From Pseudomonas sp. CFII64 (GTDB lineage: Bacteria > Pseudomonadota > Gammaproteobacteria > Pseudomonadales > Pseudomonadaceae), in assembly GCF_000416235.1 (NCBI RefSeq), contig NZ_ATLO01000042.1, positions 62,001 through 126,000 on the forward strand: a stretch of 64,000 nt of DNA. Reading direction: 5' to 3'. The position numbers and the translations under genes were made by a program. The notes beneath the pieces were generated by a model. It made no database searches, was not told the origin of the DNA, and was given only the letters and a program-made list of their open reading frames with translations. Positions 17,846 to 26,141 of the stretch are shown here, piece by piece (the stretch's first letter is position 1; each line of letters starts with the position of its first letter).

Positions 17846-20089
17846 TCACCTGGGCGGCTGAATTAACTTGAACTGCCGCTGATATTCATCCGTGACTTCT
17901 CTTGCCTCGCTGTTGCTGGTCACGACCCGAGGCGTGATCAACACGATCAGTTCAGTGCGGCCCTTGCTGCGGCTGGTTGAACCGAAAAGCCAGCCCAGGC
18001 CGGGTATCGAGCCCAGATAGGGTACCTTGCTGACACCTTCGGTATCGTCCTGCTGGATCAAGCCACCCAGTAACACCGTCTGGCCACTCTGCACTGCAAC
18101 TTGTGTCGCGATGGAGCGCGTGGAAATTCGTGGGTTTTGCTCGGGAGCGGTGGTAGCACCAGCATCGCTTACCTGCTGCTTGATATCCATGTAGACGAGG
18201 CCGCCCGGATTGATACGCGGCACTACATCCAGAATCACCCCGGTTTGTATGTACTCGACACTGCTCAGGGTAGTGTCCGTATTGATGGTGTTGACGGTGG
18301 TCTGGCTGATAGGGATGTTATCGCCAACCTGGATCTGGGCTTGCTGGTTGTTCATCACCACCAGAGAGGGTGCCGACAGGACCTGGGTCTTACCCGTTGC
18401 CTCCAGGGCCCGGATGGCCACCTGCAAATTGTTGCCGACGAAGGAGTAGAAAAAGGTATCGGCGGCCCCCAACCCTGCCCCGCCAAAGCCAAGAGCGCCC
18501 TGGCTGCCGCTGATATTACCAATGCCGGGAGTGGTGGAGTTGCCAGCCAGTCGCCCCAAGTACCACTGCACCCCCAGATCCAGTTCACCGGTCAGTGACA
18601 CTTCGAGGATGCGCGTCTCGATCTGGACCTGCATGGGCGGGTTATCCAGGCGCCGGATTGCGCTCTCGATTTCGGCCCACTGGCTGGGCCGGGTGCGTAT
18701 CAATAACTGGTTGCTGCTTTTCTGCGCCGTGATGCGGGTGCTTTCGTCCAGGCCCTTGCGGCCTTCGCTGGTCGGCTCCTCTGGCACTTCACTGTCGACG
18801 TCATTTGCCGCTTCAGCCGATGCGGGGCTCTGTGCGGAGGAGTCCTGCATCCCCATGCCGTTTTGAATGCCAGAGCCGCTTTGGCCTAGCCCGGAATTGC
18901 GCCCCACACCGCCCAGCCCGCCGCCGCTGCGCCCACCGCCAATCGGCGAAGACAAGGTGGTGGTGGTCAGTCCTGGCGCCACCTCGGCGGCGGACTCTTC
19001 CTTAATCGCGCCGCTGCCGTAGATCTGCCGCAGGTAGCGGCTCAGGTCGGTGGCCTTCATATTGCGCACGTCATACACGTACAGCTGCGGTTCATTGCCG
19101 CCGCCGTTGTCGATCATTCGAATCCAGTCGCCCACCTCTTGCAAGTATTGAGGCTGCGAGGAAATGGCGACGACTGAGTTGGTCCGCTCGATGGGCATGA
19201 AGCGCAACATACCCGCCAGCGGCGTCCCGCTGTCGGGGCCAAATACCTTTTGCAGCTCGGGCAGCAGTTCGGACACAGTTGCACGCTGCAAGCCGAAAAC
19301 CCCGATGGACATGCCACGCAGCCAGTCGACATCGAAGGTCTCGATGCTGGCCTGGTAATTGGCAAGTTCATCGCTGGTGCCTGCCATCCCCAACACATTA
19401 CGCGCAGGGTCCACCAGCAAAAAGGCGTTATCACGGGCGAACGGCTTGAGCAGCTTCTGCATTTCAGGGGCTGAGATATAGCGCAGCGGAAACAGCCTCA
19501 CCGACAGGCCCGCTGCAGGCTGACGCAACCCAATGGAAGGCACCAATTGACCGGCAACCGCTTGACTGGCGGGCAATATGAGGTAACGGTCACCCTGGCG
19601 GATCATGGCGTTGTTGGTCCAGGACAGCAGCGATTCGAGGATGGCCATGGACTCAGTCTTGCTGACGGGCCTGGAGGTCGAAAACGACACTTCACCGCTG
19701 ACCCCTTGGGCGATGCTGTAATTCTCCTGGAGCAAGTCGCCCATGATGGTGTTGATCACCGCGACAATCGATTGGCTATTGAAGTTGAACATCACCCCGG
19801 CGCTGCCATCCCCCTGGTTTTCCCCTACAGGCACCGGGCGGCCGACGTGGGTGCCGGGGCCTTGAATGAAGCGCTGGTTACCCTGAATGATCTGCCGTTG
19901 CGCGTTGCTGGGCACCGATGCACCAGCAGTGGCGGCGGGCGGCATCCTTATGTTCTCGGGCACTTGCCGGGCGCCGGTGCCGCGCAAGGCTTCCCGGGTC
20001 AGGTCGTCGTCCTCATTCAGTGGATGCGGCGCACAGCCACACAAGGCAGCGAACATCACCAGCATCACGGTCGAGGTCCAGGGCGACAT
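17846..20089 (-). CDS. gspD: Type II secretion secretin GspD, predicted liposecretin
   Basis: This 747-residue outer-membrane channel has N-domains at about 95-360, a Gly/Ser-rich linker around 390-420, and the C-terminal secretin core from about 470 (VQIETRILEVSLTGELDLGVQWY through VPYLGSIPGLGWLFGS). The N-terminus ends in L-C-G-C19, which looks like a lipobox. P. aeruginosa HxcQ is a lipidated secretin that pilots itself to the outer membrane, and no pilotin gene is present here, so self-piloting is likely. It is the last gene of the operon, 3 bp after the GspC-like gene. Confidence 0.93.
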   Translation of the reverse strand: MSPWTSTVMLVMFAALCGCAPHPLNEDDDLTREALRGTGARQVPENIRMPPAATAGASVPSNAQRQIIQGNQRFIQGPGTHVGRPVPVGENQGDGSAGVMFNFNSQSIVAVINTIMGDLLQENYSIAQGVSGEVSFSTSRPVSKTESMAILESLLSWTNNAMIRQGDRYLILPASQAVAGQLVPSIGLRQPAAGLSVRLFPLRYISAPEMQKLLKPFARDNAFLLVDPARNVLGMAGTSDELANYQASIETFDVDWLRGMSIGVFGLQRATVSELLPELQKVFGPDSGTPLAGMLRFMPIERTNSVVAISSQPQYLQEVGDWIRMIDNGGGNEPQLYVYDVRNMKATDLSRYLRQIYGSGAIKEESAAEVAPGLTTTTLSSPIGGGRSGGGLGGVGRNSGLGQSGSGIQNGMGMQDSSAQSPASAEAANDVDSEVPEEPTSEGRKGLDESTRITAQKSSNQLLIRTRPSQWAEIESAIRRLDNPPMQVQIETRILEVSLTGELDLGVQWYLGRLAGNSTTPGIGNISGSQGALGFGGAGLGAADTFFYSFVGNNLQVAIRALEATGKTQVLSAPSLVVMNNQQAQIQVGDNIPISQTTVNTINTDTTLSSVEYIQTGVILDVVPRINPGGLVYMDIKQQVSDAGATTAPEQNPRISTRSIATQVAVQSGQTVLLGGLIQQDDTEGVSKVPYLGSIPGLGWLFGSTSRSKGRTELIVLITPRVVTSNSEAREVTDEYQRQFKLIQPPR

Positions 20090-20092
20090 GGT

Positions 20093-20650
20093 TCAGTGGC
20101 CTCCCGTAACAGGTTCGCGAGGGGACTGAGCGTCCGGCGCATTGGTCGGCGCCGCGCCCGACCGTTTCACTTCAGGCAAGCGCGGGGTCGGCAATTGCAG
20201 GCGCTGGGTGCTGCCGTCCAATTCGAACTGCACAGCCTGGGCGTCGATACGCTGCACGCGCCAGCCGCTGGGCAGTTGTCCGCCCTCGCGCAAGGACAGA
20301 TCGTGGCCATCGGCCTGCTTGAACAGGGCGTGACGCACGCTACCGTCAATGATTACTCCGGTCAGCTTCAACCCGCCGAGATCCGTCGCGGTTTTTACGG
20401 CGCGCACGGGCTTGTCCGGTTCCCGCGTGGGGCTGAACAACGGCGTTTTCCAAGTATCGACGAGCTGCTCCAGCGGCACGGGCGTCGGCAGCAACGGCAC
20501 CGGCGTTGCGGTCAGCGGGGCATCAGCTTGTGGAATCGCCAACCATTCAGGATCGCTGCCCACCCCGGTCGATAGCCAGCCAAGGCCAATCGCAAGCATC
20601 AATGCCAAAGCCGCCAACACCTGAATCAGCGGCTGTCTCCAGGCACTCAT
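20093..20650 (-). CDS. Short GspC/HxcP-like inner-membrane protein
   Basis: This 185-residue protein has one N-terminal membrane helix (about 7-28), a Pro-rich stretch and then a homology-region-like domain (LGGLKLTGVIIDG ... LREGGQLPSGWRVQRID). That pattern resembles the HR domain of GspC/XcpP, which links the inner-membrane platform to the secretin. No PDZ or coiled-coil domain follows, so it is a short form; some annotators would call it GspN. The start overlaps the gspM stop in an ATGA junction, and the stop lies 3 bp before gspD. Confidence 0.75.
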   Translation of the reverse strand: MSAWRQPLIQVLAALALMLAIGLGWLSTGVGSDPEWLAIPQADAPLTATPVPLLPTPVPLEQLVDTWKTPLFSPTREPDKPVRAVKTATDLGGLKLTGVIIDGSVRHALFKQADGHDLSLREGGQLPSGWRVQRIDAQAVQFELDGSTQRLQLPTPRLPEVKRSGAAPTNAPDAQSPREPVTGGH

Positions 20651-21300
20651 CGCGACGGTTCCTGCAATGCGGACTGACCTACTGCAGACCCCTCCTCTGC
20701 AGGCGTCGAGGCGCCGGAAGCCAGAAAACCAGTGACCAGCAGGTGCACACTCAAGCGTCCTGGACCGCCATTGGCCGGCGCATTGTTTGCGCGACGGATT
20801 CTCAACTCATCAACGAACAACAATGGCTGGCTCGACTCCAGTTGGTGCAACAGGGTTTCCAGCGGCTCGGTGGCGCATTCCAGATCCAGGCTCAGGCGAA
20901 TCTGGCGAAACGGCTCCTGGCTCTGACCCTGGGGCAAGATCGGCATACGCTGCGTCACCTGGCAGCCCGCGCCCCGCGCTTCGTTGTCCTTGACCATCTG
21001 CGCGACCTTTTGCATCAGTTCGGCCGCCACCACGCTGGGGTCATCGCCCTTCAGTAACGCGTTGTGCAACGAGTCTTCGCCCGGCGATTTCTCCATGGCC
21101 TGCTGCAGGCGCTGGCCTAGGGCGAGCAGCCGCTGATAGTGCTGACGTTGTTTCCGCAGGGTGTCCATTTGCGCGTCCACCTCCTGCAACGGTGCGATCA
21201 AGAAAGGCTGGATGACTAGAAAATGGAAGCCCGCCAGCATGACGACAACCAGTAGCCAGGCACCGACTCGCCGCTCACGAGGAGTCAGCGGGCGGCCCAT
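20647..21300 (-). CDS. gspM: Type II secretion protein GspM
   Basis: This 217-residue bitopic protein has a short cytoplasmic N-terminus, one membrane helix (about 14-35), a coiled coil and a periplasmic ferredoxin-like domain. That is the layout of GspM, the partner of GspL in the inner-membrane platform. ATG 21300 is chosen because GGGGAG lies 8 bp upstream; the gene then overlaps gspL by 26 bp. An in-frame start at 21351 is less likely. Assignment rests on topology and operon position, since GspM sequences diverge strongly. Confidence 0.8.
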   Translation of the reverse strand: MGRPLTPRERRVGAWLLVVVMLAGFHFLVIQPFLIAPLQEVDAQMDTLRKQRQHYQRLLALGQRLQQAMEKSPGEDSLHNALLKGDDPSVVAAELMQKVAQMVKDNEARGAGCQVTQRMPILPQGQSQEPFRQIRLSLDLECATEPLETLLHQLESSQPLLFVDELRIRRANNAPANGGPGRLSVHLLVTGFLASGASTPAEEGSAVGQSALQEPSR

Positions 21301-22345
21301 CACCAGACTCCCCACGGGTTTTTGCGCGGATGTAGAACCGATCACGGCCACTGGCTTCGTCAGGTTGAATAACCCCTTGATATTGCGGGTCGGACAGCTG
21401 GCTGCAGCCCTTGATCAAGGCGATCAGCGAACTCGCCCGGGTGCTTAAGCCAGCCACATCGACCTGCCCGTCCGCGCTGATTTCCAGGGTTTGCAGCCAG
21501 GTGTCGGGCGGCAGGCAGCGGGTCAGTTCGCTGAGCAACAGCGCGCGGGACGGCTGATTCAAGCGTCGTTCGAAGAGAAACTGCACGGCGCTGCGCGAGG
21601 CGCCTGACGCGTTGCGCAGGGCAGCGTCTTCGTTGGCCTGTTGCCGCAGTGTCTGCACCTCGGTCTTCATGACGGCCAATGCAATCTGGCGGTTGTGTAG
21701 CCACACCCCGTGCAAGGCAATGGCCAGTGCGACACAGGCCACACCCAACCCCATCGCCAGATGTCGACCTCGATGCTGAACAGCAGCGTCATAGCCGGTG
21801 GGTAACAGGTCCAGGCCCATCGGCTGGCCAACATCATCGAGTACCTCCACCGCCTCCAGCACCAACCCGGTGGCCGTGCAGTGGTGCAGGCATTGATCGA
21901 GGAAATCGCGCTGAACCAGCGCCAACGTCACCCATACCTGAGTATCACGAATGCCATCGCGGCGGATCGCGTAATACACCTGACTGGCGTCGAAGGGGGT
22001 AAAGCGATCCAGCTCGAATGCCATGACACTGCGCACGTCCCGGGCGGCGGCCAGTGGCAGGGGTACGCGGTGCAGAAGCACGACGTCGGCAGGCAGATCG
22101 AGCACGACATGGGTGCCAGCCGGTTCGTCACCCATGCTCGGGGGCAACGGCCAAGGGTAATGTCGTGGCGCGCTGCCGGGGCGCAGTGAGCGTTGCAGCC
22201 ACGACGGCAAGCTGTTGAACAACTCAAGACGCCAGGCCTGGAGAAACACCTGGACGCGGCTGCCGGACCATTTACCGGACCATTGCGCCTTGAGCCGCGC
22301 CTGCAGGAGCCAGAACAGTTCAAAACCCATGAGCTGCGGCCTCAT
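21275..22345 (-). CDS. gspL: Type II secretion protein GspL
   Basis: This 356-residue protein has an actin-like cytoplasmic domain (about 1-200), a membrane helix at about 210-230 and a PilN-like periplasmic domain containing LLSELTRCLPPDTWLQTLEI. GspL couples the GspE ATPase to the platform. The start overlaps the gspK stop by an ATGA junction. The cytoplasmic domain is shorter than in many GspL proteins. Confidence 0.85.
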   Translation of the reverse strand: MRPQLMGFELFWLLQARLKAQWSGKWSGSRVQVFLQAWRLELFNSLPSWLQRSLRPGSAPRHYPWPLPPSMGDEPAGTHVVLDLPADVVLLHRVPLPLAAARDVRSVMAFELDRFTPFDASQVYYAIRRDGIRDTQVWVTLALVQRDFLDQCLHHCTATGLVLEAVEVLDDVGQPMGLDLLPTGYDAAVQHRGRHLAMGLGVACVALAIALHGVWLHNRQIALAVMKTEVQTLRQQANEDAALRNASGASRSAVQFLFERRLNQPSRALLLSELTRCLPPDTWLQTLEISADGQVDVAGLSTRASSLIALIKGCSQLSDPQYQGVIQPDEASGRDRFYIRAKTRGESGDGPPADSS

Positions 22346-23064
22346 TCGTTGTAGCGCACGACCCGGAAAGGTCGGGTGCCACTGTCCATGGGTAACAGTA
22401 GTACGGTGCTGTCGACCACGGCGGTTATCCCATCGGGTAAATAAGCCTGACTGCGTATTCCCACAATCGGCCCGGCGTCCACGCCCAGCGGCTGGATGTC
22501 CGGCAAATGCAACGCACGCCGCAGGACACCCGTGGCAAAGGCCGGATCTGGCAAGGCCATCCCGCTCCAGACTGTGACCTGGTCAAGCAGGCCCTCATAC
22601 AGCGGCGCACTCATCCCGGCCAGGTCGCGCAGTTCTTCGAGGGCCCTCAGCGGCGGCTGACCAACCGCTCGACGCTGATCGAGGGCGGCAGCCACCGTGC
22701 GCGCCTGTGTCGGCGAAGCGCCCAAGGCTGTCAGCAGACGCGACACATCGGTTGCCGAAGCGGCATTCAGGTCCAGTTTGCCACGCTCGCTGCGCACGCT
22801 GACCTGCAAGCTGGCGTCGTCAAAGCGCAGGGTTTGCGTGCGGCCATCGGTGATCCAGCGCCGGTTCGCTGCCGGATCGCTCAACGCCCGGACCGCCAGG
22901 TTCATGCCGGCCTCGGCCGCGAGAGTGGCCCTCGTATGTTCGCGTTGCCAAAACCCAAGAGCGACCTGCTGGCGGACTTCCACCACTAGGGCACCGAGCA
23001 GCAACGTCAACAGCGCCAGCGCCCACAACACCAGCAGCAAGGCCATGCCACGCTGACGATTCAT
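22342..23064 (-). CDS. gspK: Minor pseudopilin GspK
   Basis: This 240-residue protein has a short basic leader ending in Gly (MNRQRG) and a hydrophobic helix. It lacks the canonical Glu5 after the cleavage site, as is typical for the tip pseudopilin GspK. A saposin/HhH-like region (KLDLNAASATDVSRLLTALG) supports the call. It caps the pseudopilus tip with GspI and GspJ. The start overlaps the gspJ stop by ATGA. Confidence 0.88.
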   Translation of the reverse strand: MNRQRGMALLLVLWALALLTLLLGALVVEVRQQVALGFWQREHTRATLAAEAGMNLAVRALSDPAANRRWITDGRTQTLRFDDASLQVSVRSERGKLDLNAASATDVSRLLTALGASPTQARTVAAALDQRRAVGQPPLRALEELRDLAGMSAPLYEGLLDQVTVWSGMALPDPAFATGVLRRALHLPDIQPLGVDAGPIVGIRSQAYLPDGITAVVDSTVLLLPMDSGTRPFRVVRYNE

Positions 23065-23681
23065 GGCACCACCTGCAAATCGCTGAGTTCCAGTCGCAGG
23101 GCGACTACTTGTGGAAACCAGGCCACCGGGCCGTCGCTGTTCAGGTCGATGCGAATCGCTTCGGGAAGTCTGGCGGGCCACGGCCAGGTATTCAGCCAGC
23201 CGGTTCGGGCGCCTCGCGTGTCACGGCCGCGATAACTGAACTGCACGTCGCCCACGTCCCGGAGTAACACCTGCGGCTGGCCCCACGCCCCGCCGCCCGC
23301 ACTTTGCAAGTGCTCGAAGCGCACCTGCAAGGCGTTGCCTTTGCCGCTGCCGACCACCTCGAACGTGTGCAGCTCTATGCCGCCACCCAGCAAATTGTCC
23401 AGCCCGGCAGCAAACCGCAGGCGCTGAGGCTGCCCGTCGAAAATGATCACCTGATCGTCTTCGGAGGCCTGTATCTCCAACGGCAAGGCACCCTGCAACG
23501 CCTTGTGCAGAAAATTCTGGCTGGTGCGTAATTCGTCCAGTCGCTGGCTATAGCGTTCCCCCTTGAGCAACGCACGATTGGCCCCCAGCAAGGCACCGGC
23601 CACCAGCGCGGTCAGCACCCCCAGCAGGGCCAGTGCCAGCAACATTTCCAGCAGGGTGAAACCTCGGGACAGGCACCTCAC
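23061..23681 (-). CDS. gspJ: Minor pseudopilin GspJ
   Basis: This 206-residue protein begins with a prepilin leader and G-F-T-L-L-E motif (RGFTLLEMLLALALLG), cleaved by a prepilin peptidase after Gly. It is part of the I-J-K tip complex. The start codon is GTG, overlapping the gspI stop by GTGA. No prepilin peptidase gene is in this cluster, so the type IV pilus enzyme PilD presumably serves it. Confidence 0.88.
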   Translation of the reverse strand: MRCLSRGFTLLEMLLALALLGVLTALVAGALLGANRALLKGERYSQRLDELRTSQNFLHKALQGALPLEIQASEDDQVIIFDGQPQRLRFAAGLDNLLGGGIELHTFEVVGSGKGNALQVRFEHLQSAGGGAWGQPQVLLRDVGDVQFSYRGRDTRGARTGWLNTWPWPARLPEAIRIDLNSDGPVAWFPQVVALRLELSDLQVVP

Positions 23682-24052
23682 GGATTAGCACTCAGGGCCG
23701 GCGCCGATTGCACCGCCAGAGTGCTCAAGCGCAACTCGCGACCGCGCTGAGCCACCGTCAGTTGCAGGCGCAGCAATGGCATTGCCGACGCAGGCCCTGG
23801 CTCGCGTGTGACCTGTAAATGCCATTGAACGCCATGCTCGGTCCCGGACCGCTCCCCCACTTGCAGCGGCTGGTCACGCTGATCGTCGATCAGGGTCCGC
23901 GCCGCAAGGCTCAGGCGGTCACTGGCCCGCACCTGTTCCAGCGTGCGTGCCGCTTGTCCGAACGTAACCAGCAGCACCGTGCTCCCCAGCGCCAGTACCA
24001 CCAGCGCGGCGATCATTTCCAGGAGTCCGAAGCCTGCGGATGCGTGCTTCAT
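23678..24052 (-). CDS. gspI: Minor pseudopilin GspI
   Basis: This 124-residue protein has a short leader followed by G-F-G-L-L-E (SAGFGLLEMIAALVVLALG). A Gly replaces the usual Thr after Phe. The size and position between H and J fit GspI, which nucleates the tip complex. ATG 24052 overlaps the gspH stop (ATGA); a start 12 codons upstream is unlikely. Confidence 0.86.
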   Translation of the reverse strand: MKHASAGFGLLEMIAALVVLALGSTVLLVTFGQAARTLEQVRASDRLSLAARTLIDDQRDQPLQVGERSGTEHGVQWHLQVTREPGPASAMPLLRLQLTVAQRGRELRLSTLAVQSAPALSANP

Positions 24053-24486
24053 TGCACAGCCTGCCAGCGCACGTTGCCGTTGAGCCAACCCACATCGATC
24101 CGCCAGCGCTGCCCTGCCCGCTCCACCAGCAAGTGGCCGCCACTTGAACTGCCGTCGGGGAAAAACGCTACGGCCGGGCCCAGTGCTTCAGCGGTGGTCA
24201 ACTGCACGGCCAGATTGCCCGGCCAATGCCGGGGATCCTGGCCTGGGGCCTGAAAGCTGCGTTTGGGCAGGTCAAAGCGCAATTGCAGGGGGGCACCGCT
24301 GAGCACCGCCTGGGTTCGGGTCTGTCGCAGTGCCGCGACTATTTCGCGTAACGCCTGTCGATCACGGCTGGCGTCCAGTCCCCGGCTCAGCCCCACGCCG
24401 AGCACCCCGAGTGCCACGGCCATCAAGGCGATCACCATCAACAGCTCCAGTAGAGTGAAGCCGGCCACCGACACGCGAGCGTTCAC
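24049..24486 (-). CDS. gspH: Minor pseudopilin GspH
   Basis: This 145-residue protein carries the leader and motif VAGFTLLELLMVIALMAVAL and a GspH-type beta domain. It starts at GTG, overlapping the gspG stop (GTGA). It would link the tip complex to the GspG shaft. Confidence 0.87.
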   Translation of the reverse strand: MNARVSVAGFTLLELLMVIALMAVALGVLGVGLSRGLDASRDRQALREIVAALRQTRTQAVLSGAPLQLRFDLPKRSFQAPGQDPRHWPGNLAVQLTTAEALGPAVAFFPDGSSSGGHLLVERAGQRWRIDVGWLNGNVRWQAVQ

Positions 24487-24896
24487 TCCCAGTTCCCCAG
24501 ATCAGCGCTGTAGCCCTCGCCACCGGGCTGGCCGTCCTGACCGTAGAAGATCAGATCGAAACTGCCGTGCTGGCCGGGGAAGCGGTAGCCGAACCCATGA
24601 CCGAACGGGTCCTTGAGATCTGAAGGCTTGGCGTAGGGCCCCGCCCAACTGTTCGAACCTGCCGGCTTGTTGACCAGTTGCGCGAGGTCCTTGGGCGGCG
24701 AACCCATGTCCAGTCCGTAGCTTTCGATCTTCATGCTCAGGCTGGCCAGTTGCGCTTTACCTGCGCCGTACTTGCCCTTGTCGACGTTGCCGCCTACCTG
24801 GCGCACCACGATGGTTGCGACGATGCCCAACAGCACGATCACCGCCAGCATCTCCAGCAACGTAAAACCGCGTGTATGCCTGAGCGACAGCATCAT
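24483..24896 (-). CDS. gspG: Major pseudopilin GspG
   Basis: This 137-residue protein has the leader RHTRG followed by FTLLEMLAVIVLLGIVATIV. The C-terminal half shows GspG-specific sequence (PPKDLAQLV, WAGPYAKPSDLKDPFGHGF, FDLIFYGQDG), including the calcium-loop region. It builds the pseudopilus shaft. ATG 24896 is preferred over TTG 24908 because GAGGG lies 5 bases upstream. Confidence 0.92.
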   Translation of the reverse strand: MMLSLRHTRGFTLLEMLAVIVLLGIVATIVVRQVGGNVDKGKYGAGKAQLASLSMKIESYGLDMGSPPKDLAQLVNKPAGSNSWAGPYAKPSDLKDPFGHGFGYRFPGQHGSFDLIFYGQDGQPGGEGYSADLGNWE

Positions 24897-24904
24897 CAAG
24901 GCCC

Positions 24905-26110
24905 TCAAATGTTACTGGTGAGGCTCATCAACGGCAGCATGATGGCCAGCATAATGAAGGCCACCATCACCGCCATCACGATGGTCAGCGTGGGCACCAG
25001 CGCAGCCAGCAGGCGCGCGATGCTGTGGCGGGCTTCGCCGTCGAACACCTGCCCCACCTTGAGCAGCATGGTGTCGAGCTGCCCGGCTTCTTCGCCTACC
25101 TGAATCATCTGCAGCGCCAGTTCCGGCAGCAGGTTGTCGTGACCCAAGGCAAGGGCCAGCGATCCACCGCCCTTGACCTGTTCGCTGGCCAGTTCGACCT
25201 GAGCGCGCACCGCCCGGTTGCTGACTACCTCCGCGGCAATCTTCAGCGCACCCAGCAGGGCCACGCCATTTTGCAGCAGCGTGCCCAGGGTTCTTGCCAG
25301 TCGCGCCGCTTCGACGCGCTGCAACAACGCGCCGGTGATCGGCAAGTTCAGCAGTCGGCGATCCCAACGCAACCGTCGTGCTGGATCGCGTAGAGCACGG
25401 AGGGTGATCATCGCGCCCATCACGGTCAGTGCAACCAATAGCAGCCAGTACTGATTGAAGAATTGCCCCATGGCGAGGACGAGTTCGGTGACCAATGGAA
25501 TCGGCACGCCCAGGTCCTGAAAAATCGGCACGAACTGCGGCACCACGTACGCCAGCAATAGCACCAGCGAGCCGAGCACGCCCACCACCAGAAAGGCCGG
25601 GTAGATCAAGGCGTTGATGATTTCGCTGCGAAGCGTCTCACCGCGCTCCAGATACTCGGCAAGCTGACGCAGGCTGTCTTCCAGTGCACCGCCCGCTTCC
25701 CCGGCGTGTACCAGGCTGAGATACAGCGGCGTGAACTGATGGGGCTCCTGTGCCAATGCCGCAGATAAAGGCTGCCCGGCCTTGACCCGTTCGCGTACCC
25801 GGTCCAGCAGCGCACGGGCCGGACCCTGCCGGGCGCCGGCCTGTTTGATGAGAATACCCAGCGCCCGGTCCAGCGGCAGGCCGGCATTGAGCAGAATCGC
25901 CAGTTGCTGAGTGAACGCCATTAACGCCCGAGTGGTCAGGCTGCGACTGGGCCGCCAGTGAATCCACTGGCCCTTCGCCGGTTCGATGTGTAGAACCAGC
26001 GCCCCCTGGCGATGCAGCTGCAGGGCCAGTTCCTGACGGTCCTCGGCGTCCATCTCGCCCTGACGCGCGCGGCCATCGGCGTCCACGATACGGTAGCGAA
26101 ACATAGCCAT
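24905..26110 (-). CDS. gspF: Type II secretion platform protein GspF
   Basis: This 401-residue polytopic inner-membrane protein has two T2SSF domains, each beginning with a helix bundle (TRALMAFTQQLAILLNAGLPLD and VEAARLARTLGTLLQNGVALL regions) and three membrane segments. GspF is thought to be turned by GspE to add pseudopilins. The start at 26110 follows GAGGG; an earlier in-frame start would overlap gspE. It lies 31 bp after gspE. Confidence 0.92.
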   Translation of the reverse strand: MAMFRYRIVDADGRARQGEMDAEDRQELALQLHRQGALVLHIEPAKGQWIHWRPSRSLTTRALMAFTQQLAILLNAGLPLDRALGILIKQAGARQGPARALLDRVRERVKAGQPLSAALAQEPHQFTPLYLSLVHAGEAGGALEDSLRQLAEYLERGETLRSEIINALIYPAFLVVGVLGSLVLLLAYVVPQFVPIFQDLGVPIPLVTELVLAMGQFFNQYWLLLVALTVMGAMITLRALRDPARRLRWDRRLLNLPITGALLQRVEAARLARTLGTLLQNGVALLGALKIAAEVVSNRAVRAQVELASEQVKGGGSLALALGHDNLLPELALQMIQVGEEAGQLDTMLLKVGQVFDGEARHSIARLLAALVPTLTIVMAVMVAFIMLAIMLPLMSLTSNI

Positions 26111-26141
26111 TTCAGGCCCTCGTCTTTTTATTCTTGTTCGC

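Noticed and set aside
19547..20575. 342-codon open frame on the plus strand
   Set aside because: It lies antisense to gspD and the GspC-like gene. Its product is Arg/His/Gly-rich without domain features, as expected for an antisense shadow in high-GC DNA.
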